A DNA stretch of 64,000 nt from an uncultured Eubacterium sp. Lineage in GTDB: Bacteria > Bacillota > Clostridia > Lachnospirales > Lachnospiraceae. The translations under genes were made by a program, and so were the position numbers. Of this stretch, positions 35,359-44,752 are shown piece after piece. Location of the stretch: the NCBI GenBank assembly GCA_910584245.1, contig CAJTZF010000014.1:1-64000 (forward strand), written 5' to 3'. Under the pieces are notes generated by a model. The model saw only the letters and a list, made by a program, of their open reading frames with translations, had not been told where the DNA came from and did not search any database. The first letter of the stretch is position 1. Every line of letters starts with the position of its first letter.

Positions 35359-36570
35359 ATGAAAGAAATCTCTAAAGGAAAAAAAGAGGAAATGCGAAAG
35401 ATCGCTTGTTTTGCTTATGATCATACCCAATATTATAATAAATTATATAAAAAGTGTGGTATTAATCCCTATGACGTAAACATTCCTTACGGATTACCTA
35501 TTATTGATCATTCTGTACTGATTGATAATCCATATGAAATTAAGTCAGACCTGAAGATGTATAAATTATGTGCAAGTTCAGGTACAATTTTATCTCCCAA
35601 AATTATGTATAGGACATATGACGATTTTGAGAAGAGCGTAATAAATGAGATTGAGTTATTGAGGATGAGTGGTGTGAAGGAGGGGGATACCGTCGCCATA
35701 ATTCAACCATTTGGGATATGGGGATATGGTGAAATTACGCAAGAAGCAGTAAGGCGATATGGCGCAGTCGCAATTCCGCTCTGGAACATTGACGATGAAC
35801 GAGTTTTACAAATGTTGATAATGAATAATGTTACGGTATTAGACGTTTCGCCATCTAGGTTAATTAATATTTTACAAATTGCGAAAGAGACGGATCAGTT
35901 AACAGCATTAAATATTAGAACTGCAATGTGCGCAGGTGAAGCTATATCGGAAAATACAATAAAAAAGATTGAAGCAATGTATAATATGAAGCTATATAGT
36001 CAATATGGATGTGAAGAATTGGATGGTTTAGGGGGTACAGACGATACGGGGAAAATGAGATTATTTACGGATGATTTTATTTTTGAAATATGGAATGAGG
36101 AACAAAATCGTCCTTGCGATATAGATGAAGTAGGTAGTCTTTTGGTGACCAGCTTGTATCATAGGGGGAGTCCATTAATTCGTTATAATCTACAAGATCT
36201 GGTTAGAATGGGTAGAGATGGTTTTGAGATTTTAGGAAGAAAGAGTGAATGCGTTGTTTTATATGATAGTGTAAAAATATTTCCATACCAGATTGATCTT
36301 TGCATACAAGAGGTGTTCCAGGATACAGTAAATTGGCAGTGTTGTATTACTGAAGATGATGGAAAAATAGTTATTACAATAAAACTTGTAGTAAACGATA
36401 TTTCAGTTGAAAAAAGAGATGAGGCAGTTAGAAAGCTGGAGAAATGTTCTATAGATATTAATGAACTGGTTTTGTGTCAGAAGATTATTTTTCAGATTGA
36501 CATTATAGATGATGAAGATTATTTTATGGTTAGCGGAAAAGGAAGAAAAATAATAGATATGAGGAAGTGA
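35359..36570 (+). CDS. PaaK-like adenylate-forming ligase (first)
   Basis: The ATP-binding loop is CASSGTILSPK (SSGT-type A3). YGCEELDGLGG and SPLIRYNLQDLVRMG give the later A5/A7 blocks of the phenylacetate-CoA ligase/CapK group. Such enzymes activate a carboxylic acid as an acyl-adenylate and pass it to CoA or a carrier protein. The 403 residues fit the family, and the acyl substrate is unknown. AAAGGAAAA lies near the start, and the gene begins 8 bases after the creatininase stop. Confidence 0.82.
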   Translation: MKEISKGKKEEMRKIACFAYDHTQYYNKLYKKCGINPYDVNIPYGLPIIDHSVLIDNPYEIKSDLKMYKLCASSGTILSPKIMYRTYDDFEKSVINEIELLRMSGVKEGDTVAIIQPFGIWGYGEITQEAVRRYGAVAIPLWNIDDERVLQMLIMNNVTVLDVSPSRLINILQIAKETDQLTALNIRTAMCAGEAISENTIKKIEAMYNMKLYSQYGCEELDGLGGTDDTGKMRLFTDDFIFEIWNEEQNRPCDIDEVGSLLVTSLYHRGSPLIRYNLQDLVRMGRDGFEILGRKSECVVLYDSVKIFPYQIDLCIQEVFQDTVNWQCCITEDDGKIVITIKLVVNDISVEKRDEAVRKLEKCSIDINELVLCQKIIFQIDIIDDEDYFMVSGKGRKIIDMRK

Positions 36571-36571
36571 T

Positions 36572-37945
36572 ATGATGAAAAAGAGATTGGCATTTGCAAA
36601 ATACGGTTTTTCAGTGGAAGATGACCACGGTAATATTCTGCTATTTAATGCACTGCATGGAACGAAGAGCTTCTGCAAAATTACATGTAAGGATTTTGAA
36701 AATATTAACGATGATATTCGTATGGATAAACTTTACTCGACGACAGAAAAGTCGATTGTTAAAGGTTTAATTAAAAAGGGGATTATTATTTCTGAAGATG
36801 TAGATGAAGAGGGAAGGTTATCTCGTATCTTTTTAGATACAGTTGCAGATAAAAAACTTAATCTGATTATTTCTCCAACAGAGAAGTGCAATCTAAGGTG
36901 TCAGTATTGTTGTGAGAGCTTTGAGTATGGAGAAATGCCGGAAACGGTTATAGATGGAATTGTAAAATATATTGAAAGCAGAATAAGGGACGTAAGTTCG
37001 GTTAATATTGATTGGTTTGGAGGGGAGCCGTTACTGGCGTTAGATACGATATTGGAGCTGTCGGAAAGGGTAATCCGTCTGTGTAAGGAAAACAGGAAGC
37101 CATATTCTGCATTTATGAGTACGAATGGATTACTGCTTACAGCGGATGTATTTAAGAAATTGTATCAGGCGCATGTTTTTACATATCAGGTTACATTAGA
37201 TGTGACAAGGGAGTTGCATGATTCACAAAGAGTAGATAAGCATGGGAATCCCACTTTTGATAGAATATTGGCCAATTTAATGGATATTAGGAATACAAAT
37301 TATGGAAAATTTTCCACAATCGTTATTTTAAGTAATTTTTCCACTGATATGTTTGGAAAGATAAAGGAATATAAGCGTTTTTTTTCAGATAGATTTGGCG
37401 ATGATAAGAGATTTGCCTTTTCATGTTTTAGAATTCTTGATTTGGGTGGAGAGCGCATAGATAAATTCCGGCCAAAACTTATGACAGATGGGAAAGAGAT
37501 GAATCGAATATATAAGGAGATTATTGAGTGCAAAGATTATAAATTAAGGTTTGTTATACCAGAGTTTTTTAAACCTGGTGGATTACTATGTTATGCCGCA
37601 AAAGAAAATTCTTTTTTAGTTGGTTCAAATGGGGATGTTTTTAAGTGTGAGCATACGTTTCAGATTAGGAGAGATCAGCCGATTGGTCACATAACGAAGG
37701 AAGGAAAAATGGTTTTGTCACAAGAAAAGGCGGACTTGTGGCTAGCTAGATATATGTTTTGTGGAAATCATGATTGTAAATTTGTTCCGCTTTGTTTGGG
37801 AGAAGATTGTATCGAGAATAGAATTTATGGAGTTTCAAAACCGGGTAATCCATGTATTAATCGCTTATGTCATTTTGATAAGGAGACGGTTCATTACGCA
37901 ATGAAGATAATGGATAGTGAGATGAATGCATTTCCTATGTTGTAA
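36572..37945 (+). CDS. radical SAM/SPASM peptide-maturase-like protein (second)
   Basis: About 90 residues precede the radical SAM domain and could hold a peptide-recognition-type element, as in RiPP maturases (FAKYGFSVEDDHGNILLFNA). The cluster motif is Cys106-X3-Cys110-X2-Cys113 (CNLRCQYCC), followed by WFGGEPLLAL and STNGLLL. The C-terminal part has CEHTFQ, CGNHDCKFVPLC, CIEN, and NPCINRLCHF, which are SPASM-type cysteines. The architecture is that of sactipeptide/ranthipeptide-type maturases, so a peptide substrate is possible. It starts one base after the previous stop. Confidence 0.87.
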   Translation: MMKKRLAFAKYGFSVEDDHGNILLFNALHGTKSFCKITCKDFENINDDIRMDKLYSTTEKSIVKGLIKKGIIISEDVDEEGRLSRIFLDTVADKKLNLIISPTEKCNLRCQYCCESFEYGEMPETVIDGIVKYIESRIRDVSSVNIDWFGGEPLLALDTILELSERVIRLCKENRKPYSAFMSTNGLLLTADVFKKLYQAHVFTYQVTLDVTRELHDSQRVDKHGNPTFDRILANLMDIRNTNYGKFSTIVILSNFSTDMFGKIKEYKRFFSDRFGDDKRFAFSCFRILDLGGERIDKFRPKLMTDGKEMNRIYKEIIECKDYKLRFVIPEFFKPGGLLCYAAKENSFLVGSNGDVFKCEHTFQIRRDQPIGHITKEGKMVLSQEKADLWLARYMFCGNHDCKFVPLCLGEDCIENRIYGVSKPGNPCINRLCHFDKETVHYAMKIMDSEMNAFPML

Positions 37946-37971
37946 ACGTGAATATATCGGAGGTGTTTTAT

Positions 37972-39429
37972 GTGGAAAAAATAATTAATATACTTGATAA
38001 ATCTAAAAACAATAGAAATGCTAAAATTTTTTGTGGGGATAAGAGTTGTTCGTATTCAGATATTTATGAAAAGGCAAAAATTCAAAAAGAACTCATTTTG
38101 GAGTTTGGGAAGAGCAAAGCGGTAATTATGTTTATGGAAAACTCCATAGAGTTTATTGAAACTTTTTTTGCAATCCATATGGCAAATAAGGTGCCAGTAA
38201 TGCTGTCAGTTATGGAAAATGAGAAAACGGTTCAAAAGACAGTTTGTACAATGAAAAGTTCACTAATTATTACAGACAGTAAGCATAGACCGCTAGTATT
38301 TAGAGCATTAAAATGTATTGATTTTAGTTGCTATGTACTTAATGTTGATGTTATGAAGATCTCTGTCTGTGGGATACCAACGGTTTTACTAGTAGGTAAT
38401 GATGAAGAGCTAGATGATGTTGCGGCAATTATAAAAACTTCTGGAACTACAAATTTATCTAAGCTAGTAATGTTAACACATAAAGGAATAATTCAAAATA
38501 TTAAAGCGCATATTTCGTCTGTTCAGTTAGACAAGGATGATCGAACTTTAATTGTGCTTCCAATGTGCTTTGGGTATTGCTTTTCCTCTCAATTAATGGC
38601 ACATCTTTTTTTGGGGGCCCAAATAGTTATTAGTAATAATATATTTATACCGCAGGATTTTCTTTCAAAGATATATGAGTATGGTATAACAAACACAACA
38701 ATTGTTCCTTCAATGCTATTTGTAATGAACAAATATTTAAAATGGGATGATAAACGAATTAAAAGCTTGAAAAAAATAATTTTTGGTGGAATGATGTGTA
38801 ACCTTAATTCATTAAATGATTTAAATAGGAAAGCAAATAAAGTAACAATTATACAAACATATGGACAAACAGAACATTCCCCTAGGATTACGACAAAGGT
38901 TTATGATAAGCAGGAGATTACTGATTTATCTAATGTTGGAAAACCAATAAATGGAGTACAGTTAAAAATTAATTCCGAAAATGGGGAAATATGTGTAAAG
39001 AGCGATCAAATAATGAAAGGATATTATGGCCAGATAGAAGCAACAAATGAAGCAATTGTAGACGGATGGTTACACACAGGAGATAAGGGCTATTTAGATT
39101 GTTCAGGCGATTTACATATTCAGGGACGTATAAAAAATATTATAATCCGAAATGGCATTAATATTTCTGTAGAGGCGGTAGAAGAAGTAATACGAATGGC
39201 TGAAGAAGTTAAAGAAGTACTAGTTTTCAGTGAAAAAAATGAGGTGGATGGAGAAAATATTGTAGCCAAAATAGTATTAAGTGATTTTGAGAATCTTGAA
39301 AATGTAAAGAGTAAGATTATAGAAAATTGTAGAGAAAATTTGGCTGTTTATATGTATCCTAATCGGTTGGAGTTTGTCAAGGAATTAGAACACACTATTA
39401 ATGGGAAGGTGAAAAGATATGGAAATTAA
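37972..39429 (+). CDS. AMP-dependent acyl synthetase/ligase loading a carrier protein
   Basis: The motif A3 is IIKTSGTTNLSKLVMLTHKG. QTYGQTE (A5), HTGDKGYLD (A7), GRIKNIIIRNGINIS (A8), and the catalytic Lys in HTINGKVKRYG near the end (A10) complete an ANL adenylation enzyme. The gene ends inside the acyl carrier protein gene, so this enzyme is the most likely to load that carrier. GTG 37972 is preferred because GGAGG at 37959-37963 lies 8 bases upstream. A GTG at 37948 would add eight residues. Confidence 0.85.
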   Translation: MEKIINILDKSKNNRNAKIFCGDKSCSYSDIYEKAKIQKELILEFGKSKAVIMFMENSIEFIETFFAIHMANKVPVMLSVMENEKTVQKTVCTMKSSLIITDSKHRPLVFRALKCIDFSCYVLNVDVMKISVCGIPTVLLVGNDEELDDVAAIIKTSGTTNLSKLVMLTHKGIIQNIKAHISSVQLDKDDRTLIVLPMCFGYCFSSQLMAHLFLGAQIVISNNIFIPQDFLSKIYEYGITNTTIVPSMLFVMNKYLKWDDKRIKSLKKIIFGGMMCNLNSLNDLNRKANKVTIIQTYGQTEHSPRITTKVYDKQEITDLSNVGKPINGVQLKINSENGEICVKSDQIMKGYYGQIEATNEAIVDGWLHTGDKGYLDCSGDLHIQGRIKNIIIRNGINISVEAVEEVIRMAEEVKEVLVFSEKNEVDGENIVAKIVLSDFENLENVKSKIIENCRENLAVYMYPNRLEFVKELEHTINGKVKRYGN

Positions 39430-39670
39430 TGAGGCGTTAAAGCAAGCGATATGTAAACACACACTTCTTGATATATCAGAGCAGGAATTGACTATTCCTT
39501 GTGATTTGATAGGAGATCTGGGAATCAATTCGATTGATTTAATCATGATTATTATTGAGTTAGAAGAGGTATTGCAGATTAGTATTGATGAAGAGGATGT
39601 GGATTTTTCACAACTTTATGAGTTAGAATATTTTAATACTATTGTTGAAAAACTCGTAAACAAAGAATAG
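39419..39670 (+). CDS. acyl carrier protein
   Basis: The 83-residue acidic protein has DLGINSIDLIMIIIELEEVL, in which Ser38 is the 4'-phosphopantetheine attachment site. It is the only carrier protein in the island and overlaps the preceding ligase gene by 11 bases. It probably carries the acyl group through the pathway. No dedicated phosphopantetheinyl transferase is seen, so the host's enzyme must modify it. Confidence 0.9.
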   Translation: MEINEALKQAICKHTLLDISEQELTIPCDLIGDLGINSIDLIMIIIELEEVLQISIDEEDVDFSQLYELEYFNTIVEKLVNKE

Positions 39671-39689
39671 ATATTATGGGAGACGGTCT

Positions 39690-40940
39690 ATGTTTATTGA
39701 AGATATAATGTATGAGATATTACGTCCTATTTCAGTTAAGTACGAAGAAGATATGAATAAGGCGAAAAGAATGACGACGAATGAGTTATATTGTGCAATT
39801 GAGTCCCAAACGGAGATATTTAGCAATAAGGAAATTGAGAGACAAGGAACCATTATTTTTCCAACTCCAGGATGTCCGCATAATGTTAGGGACGGGAAAC
39901 ATTGTGGCTGTAGTTTTTGTGACTGGAATGAGGATGCAATTGTAAATGTAGCGTATGTAACAGAATTGAGAAAAAGAAACCCTGTGTTGTATAAGGAAAT
40001 ACAAAAGAAGTATATGGAAAAGGTTTTTTCCAGAAGAAAAGTTTGCTTTTTGGAAGAGTTTGCCATTCAGGATTGTTTTTCCGATTATCAGATTACCGAC
40101 GAAGAGATGAAGGCATTATTATTGAAAGATAATAATTATATGGAAAAACCGATTGTCGGGCTAGTTCAAGTGCGGGCGGACAGTGTGACAGATACAAAGG
40201 TTAAATTATGGAAAAGGGTTGTAAAAAAAAGAATGACATTAGGAGTTGGTGTTGAGACGGGAGATGAATGGATCCGAAATCACTGGCTGAACAAAAAAAT
40301 TTATGATAGCGACATTATGAATTGTATTTCGATTGCTCATCAAAATAATTGTAATGTTTGTGCAAATATTTTGATGGAGCTTCCGGGATTGAATGTGAAA
40401 CAGAACATTATTTGTGTCATGGAAGCAATTGATAAGCTTAGTGAAATGGGGTGTGATTCGATTATGTTATCGCCACTTGTTAAAAAGAAGTATACGATTC
40501 AACAATATTTGGATAATCCTTTATTGTCAGAAGACTGGCACAAATTTTATTATATCCTTTTAGTATTATATAAAATTGCAAATATGGAAAAGCGGAAAAA
40601 AGAAAAGATAATGATTAGTCTTTTAAATTTTAAAGATTATTGTTCGAATATTAAAGATAAAGAATGTAGAAATAGTTTCAAAAGGTTATTAGAGCCGTTG
40701 TATGATATAGGTGCAATGAAGGGATTTGATAATATTTTGCGCTGTTACGATTCTCTTTGCCGGGAGGATGTATTTATTCAATACATGCAAATGGTAAATT
40801 CTCTTGAGGGAAAAGAAGAAATATATAATACGTTACTTTTTAGTGCAAAGGTATTACAGAAAAAAGTGGCTCATGATAATGATGAGTATATTTCTAAATT
40901 TCATAATGAGATTGAAAGTGTGATGAAAAATGAAATTTGA
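39690..40940 (+). CDS. divergent radical SAM protein with altered cysteine motif (paralogue 1)
   Basis: The likely cluster-binding segment is Cys62...HCGCSFCDW with Cys74 and Cys77. The usual CX3CX2C first cysteine is a Lys, and Cys72 is extra. The paralogue at 42271 has a Cys at the Lys position and a Ser at Cys72. CX11CX2C is common to both, and similar long spacings occur in Elp3 and archaeosine-synthase-type radical SAM enzymes. VGLVQVRADS, GVGVETGDEWIRNHWLNK, and CANILMELPGLN follow the radical SAM barrel pattern. GGGAGACGG lies before the ATG. The substrate is unknown. Confidence 0.75.
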   Translation: MFIEDIMYEILRPISVKYEEDMNKAKRMTTNELYCAIESQTEIFSNKEIERQGTIIFPTPGCPHNVRDGKHCGCSFCDWNEDAIVNVAYVTELRKRNPVLYKEIQKKYMEKVFSRRKVCFLEEFAIQDCFSDYQITDEEMKALLLKDNNYMEKPIVGLVQVRADSVTDTKVKLWKRVVKKRMTLGVGVETGDEWIRNHWLNKKIYDSDIMNCISIAHQNNCNVCANILMELPGLNVKQNIICVMEAIDKLSEMGCDSIMLSPLVKKKYTIQQYLDNPLLSEDWHKFYYILLVLYKIANMEKRKKEKIMISLLNFKDYCSNIKDKECRNSFKRLLEPLYDIGAMKGFDNILRCYDSLCREDVFIQYMQMVNSLEGKEEIYNTLLFSAKVLQKKVAHDNDEYISKFHNEIESVMKNEI

Positions 40941-42195
40941 TATAAGAAAAGTGAAAAAGATTTTGCAATGTGCAGAGGAAGTTCCATTTTACCGGGATTT
41001 TTACAGAAGTAAAGGCATTAATACGAATAAGATTTTTTCATATGATGACTTTTGCATGCTTCCTATACTGGATAAAATGACTTATAGGAATAATCTTTCC
41101 AAATTTATCCCGGATAAGTTTGCTGATAAGATAGATGGAAATATATTAGAGAATGGAACGTTTTTTGAAATTGATAATATGTTATCGGCAATTAACTGCA
41201 ATATGGTTATTACTAGTGGGTCAACAGGTATGCCGTTGAAAGTAATCCATTCTGACGCAGATGATCATAGAGCGTACTCTGTAATAAATAATTTTAGAAA
41301 GAAATACCTCGGAAAAGAATTAGGAAAGAAATATCTTTGGGTTCTTCCAATGAATGATAAAACAAAACAATATTTTTATGATGAAAATGTAACTTATATT
41401 AATAAGAAATATGGAATTGATTACTTTTTGGCGAATTACTCTGAAAAAAACTTTGATAAATTATATCAGCTGTTAATGGAGGAAAAACCTCATTGGATAT
41501 CTTGTTCCCCATCCATGATTTTTGAATTTTCAAATTATTTACAAAGCATAAATGAAAAATATCACTTTTCATATATTGAGCTGCATAGTGAACCATTATA
41601 TGATTGGCAATATATAAAAATAAAAGAGTGTTTTGGCGGCGTCGTGAAGTCAATATACAGTTCAAACGAAGTAAATTTTATTGGGGCGATGTGCCCGGAG
41701 GGATGCTATCATATTTTTACGGATAATGTTTTTGTAGAGTTATTGGATACGGATGTTTCAAATACGCAAAAAAAGGTAGTTGTAACAAGTTTAAGTTATT
41801 ATGACTTTCCAATGATACGATATGAGCTAGGTGATTTAGCCAAAGAACAAAAATGTTGTGATAATATTAATTCAATAAATCTATGTAAATTTAGAGATGC
41901 AGATATGATTTTATCCATTTCAGGAGAATTATGCGAGCCGTATATAGTATTTGATTCGATTGTATTTTTATGTGATAAATATAAAGTATGTATTAATAAA
42001 TATACTATTATCCAGAGAAAAGTAGATCTATTTGAGTATTATTTTGATGAAGGAATCAGTATTGGGAAAGATGAATTGAAAATGTTTCTACAACATTTTT
42101 TGACAGTAGCATTGGGATATTGTATTAATGTAGTTATTAAGAGCTTAAATATTAATATATTTAACAAATACAGAAGATTTATTTGCAAGTTATAA
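40930..42195 (+). CDS. PaaK/CapK-like adenylate-forming ligase (second)
   Basis: The ATP-binding loop is NMVITSGSTGMPLKV. YSSNEVNFIGAMC and FPMIRYELGDLAK correspond to the A5 and A7 blocks of PaaK-type ligases. The 421 residues fit. It overlaps the preceding gene by 11 bases, so both are translated from one mRNA. Three different acyl-activating enzymes with one carrier protein suggest that several acids enter the product or that some act on other carriers. Confidence 0.8.
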   Translation: MKFDIRKVKKILQCAEEVPFYRDFYRSKGINTNKIFSYDDFCMLPILDKMTYRNNLSKFIPDKFADKIDGNILENGTFFEIDNMLSAINCNMVITSGSTGMPLKVIHSDADDHRAYSVINNFRKKYLGKELGKKYLWVLPMNDKTKQYFYDENVTYINKKYGIDYFLANYSEKNFDKLYQLLMEEKPHWISCSPSMIFEFSNYLQSINEKYHFSYIELHSEPLYDWQYIKIKECFGGVVKSIYSSNEVNFIGAMCPEGCYHIFTDNVFVELLDTDVSNTQKKVVVTSLSYYDFPMIRYELGDLAKEQKCCDNINSINLCKFRDADMILSISGELCEPYIVFDSIVFLCDKYKVCINKYTIIQRKVDLFEYYFDEGISIGKDELKMFLQHFLTVALGYCINVVIKSLNINIFNKYRRFICKL

Positions 42196-42270
42196 ATAAA
42201 AAGATGAAAAAATTGAAAAAAGAATAAATATGTGGTATTATATTTATGCATAGCGGCAGGAAGGAAAAGT

Positions 42271-43533
42271 ATGGTTATTCAACAGGTTGTAAAAAAGTTA
42301 TGGGAGACGCAGTTTCTGGATTACAGGGAAGAATTAAATAAGGTCGAAAAGATTACAGTTCAAGAATTATATGATTTATGTATTGAGGATATAAATAGAT
42401 TATCCGAAAAGGTTTATAAAACCAGACACCATGCATTAACAATTTTGGAGACGACCGGTTGTCAACATCAGATTCGAAATAATTGCATTTCAGGATGTTC
42501 ATTTTGTAATTGGGATTCAGATAGAATGGTCAGTTTGGCAAGATTGAAGCAATTGAGAGAGAAAGACGTTGAAAAATATGCCCAGGTAGTTAGATATAGT
42601 TTTACTAAAATCAGAGGGGAACAATGCAATCCAAGCGTGGTTGAACAATTATCAGTACATGATATCTTTGATGAGAGACAATTTCCGGAAGAAGTATTTG
42701 ATAATATGTTTATTAAGGATAGCGTGTACAGTAGAAAACCAGACGTTGGTATTATTTCAGCCCGTGCGGATAATGTGAGTGAGGAGAATGTGGTCAAGTG
42801 GAAGAAAGCTTTTAGACTCTCATTAACAATTGGAATTGGTGTTGAATGCGGGAATGAGTGGGTTCGAAATCACTGGTTAAATAAAAATGTGTATAATGAC
42901 CAGATTGAACATGCTGTGGATGTGATTAAGGCAAACGGAGCAAAATCGTGTGCAAATATTATTCTTGGAATTCCAGGTGTTGAAGACCGGTATTCTTTGA
43001 TGTTTTTTGTGGATACACTAACGTATGTGTTTAATGTGGCCCAATTTGATTATGTATTAATTTCCCCGCTAATTAATAAAAAATATACATTTGGAACTGT
43101 GCTCCCAGGTGGGGAGTCCACAATTAGTTTGGAATTATTAGAAAATGCGTTATATTTTATTTATAACAAGTTTAGTGACCATATCGGAAAAATTACATTT
43201 AGTCCGGACAATTTTGACATGATGCAACAATATTTTGATAAGGACCAAAAGGAAAGATATTCGAGATTGATTTCGGGTATTAACAATATGGGAACCGTTT
43301 TTGCCGAAAATGGGATGGAACGATCAGTAATCGAAAATACGAATAAGTTAGATATTTCAGTCAATCAATATGAAATCAGAGAACATTTTGCCACCCAAAT
43401 GAAAGAAGTATTATTTCGAATTTTTGGTAAAACGGATAGCCACTATTTTCAGTTTCGGCAGGAGATCAAAGAACTGCATTGGAAAGGGGAAAGTGTAAAT
43501 GAAAGCAAAAGATGTATTGATAATGGCGCATAA
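42271..43533 (+). CDS. radical SAM protein, paralogue 2 of the cysteine-altered pair
   Basis: Its core aligns with the 39690 protein: the cysteine segment TTGCQHQIRNNCISGCSFCNW (read from its Cys at residue 64) has both a CX3CX2C motif (Cys72, Cys76, Cys79) and the CX11CX2C pattern. IISARADNVS, GIGVECGNEWVRNHWLNK, and CANIILGIPGVED are shared with it. This copy keeps the canonical radical SAM motif and is more likely to be catalytically ordinary. ATG 42271 has GGAAGGAAAA upstream. A GTG at 42232 would add 13 residues with no binding site. Confidence 0.8.
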   Translation: MVIQQVVKKLWETQFLDYREELNKVEKITVQELYDLCIEDINRLSEKVYKTRHHALTILETTGCQHQIRNNCISGCSFCNWDSDRMVSLARLKQLREKDVEKYAQVVRYSFTKIRGEQCNPSVVEQLSVHDIFDERQFPEEVFDNMFIKDSVYSRKPDVGIISARADNVSEENVVKWKKAFRLSLTIGIGVECGNEWVRNHWLNKNVYNDQIEHAVDVIKANGAKSCANIILGIPGVEDRYSLMFFVDTLTYVFNVAQFDYVLISPLINKKYTFGTVLPGGESTISLELLENALYFIYNKFSDHIGKITFSPDNFDMMQQYFDKDQKERYSRLISGINNMGTVFAENGMERSVIENTNKLDISVNQYEIREHFATQMKEVLFRIFGKTDSHYFQFRQEIKELHWKGESVNESKRCIDNGA

Positions 43534-44752
43534 AAAATCAAGGAGAGGAATTCATTTAGTGGCAAGTGAAAATGTAATGCCTCTGGATGCAACATTGCCA
43601 TATTTAACAAATGTTTTTAATAGATACGTATATGATATTGATAAAAAAGATGGTAAGGAAAAGGAGGATCTTGCGGCACAGTTACCTGGATTTACAAATA
43701 TTGATGAGCTGAATTTATTGGAAGAAGAGTGTAATCATAAATTGTGTGAAATGCTTGGCGCGAGATATTCCAATGTTAAAGCAATATCTGGGTTAAATAT
43801 GATTATAAGTGTAGTTGGCTCCCTGGTATTGAAAAATGAGGTTGTATTATCTTTGCCAATTAATGCGGGCGGACATGCAGCGACCAAATATTTAGTTGAA
43901 AGATTGGGGATTGAGCATCATTTTCTTCCTGTAAAATTAGTAGGAGAAGAAATTGATATTGATTATGAAAAACTTTGTTCGTTGATTCAAAAGATTAAAA
44001 TAAAATTGATTTATATTGATTTGATGAATGTGATTTATACAATTAACATCAGGAGACTACGGCAGATTATTGGTTCGGGAACGATAATTTGTTTTGATGC
44101 CTCACATGTACTAGGAATAATTATGGGCGGAAGGTTTCAAAATCCGCTCCAGGAGGGGGCTGATATTTTAGTTGGCTCAACGCATAAGTCTTTTCCGGGC
44201 CCGCATAAAGGAGTTTTTGTTACAAATAGGAAGTGGTATAAAATGCTATATGAAATTAATAGTGATTTATTTATTTCACATACGCATATAGCGGATATAA
44301 TTTCGTTGTCCATCGTTTTGGATAAAGGTAAGGCTTATTTTGAAAAGTATGCACAAACAATTCAAGAAAATGTAAAATTGTTTGTAGAAACGCTGAAAAA
44401 AAGAAAAATAACTGCGTATGCGGGTGTTTCCCATCAAGTATGGATAGACTGCAACGGAATTGATGTTCCACGGGTGATTGCTAAGTGCAAGGAATTAGAA
44501 ATATACTTAAATCAGATAGAATTGCCGTTTTATGGGAATGTTGGATTGAGGATTGGGCTGCAAGAGATAACGTATCAGCAATTTGCTTCCGATGATATTA
44601 TCCAACTTGCAAATGTAATAGCAGCTATTCTTCAAAATGTTCCGATTAGTAAGGAGGTAAGAGTATGGCTGGCAAAAAGGAGGAAGAAGAAAAAGAGGGG
44701 ATATCGGATAGAAAAGATTAAGTTTTTGGCGCACATAATTAGAAATATATGA
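43499..44752 (+). CDS. serine hydroxymethyltransferase-like PLP enzyme
   Basis: The fold-type I features of SHMT are present: SRRGIHLVASENVMPLDATL near the start, SGLNMIISVVGSLVL, CFDASHVLGIIMGG, and the PLP Lys230 in GSTHKSFPGPHKG. Normal housekeeping SHMT has THKTLRGP at that site, so this is a divergent relative. In other pathways such enzymes add or remove one carbon or catalyse aldol reactions of amino acids. It overlaps the upstream gene by 35 bases, an unusually long overlap. It ends in a Lys/Arg-rich tail. A housekeeping role is unlikely within this operon. Confidence 0.8.
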   Translation: MKAKDVLIMAHKKSRRGIHLVASENVMPLDATLPYLTNVFNRYVYDIDKKDGKEKEDLAAQLPGFTNIDELNLLEEECNHKLCEMLGARYSNVKAISGLNMIISVVGSLVLKNEVVLSLPINAGGHAATKYLVERLGIEHHFLPVKLVGEEIDIDYEKLCSLIQKIKIKLIYIDLMNVIYTINIRRLRQIIGSGTIICFDASHVLGIIMGGRFQNPLQEGADILVGSTHKSFPGPHKGVFVTNRKWYKMLYEINSDLFISHTHIADIISLSIVLDKGKAYFEKYAQTIQENVKLFVETLKKRKITAYAGVSHQVWIDCNGIDVPRVIAKCKELEIYLNQIELPFYGNVGLRIGLQEITYQQFASDDIIQLANVIAAILQNVPISKEVRVWLAKRRKKKKRGYRIEKIKFLAHIIRNI

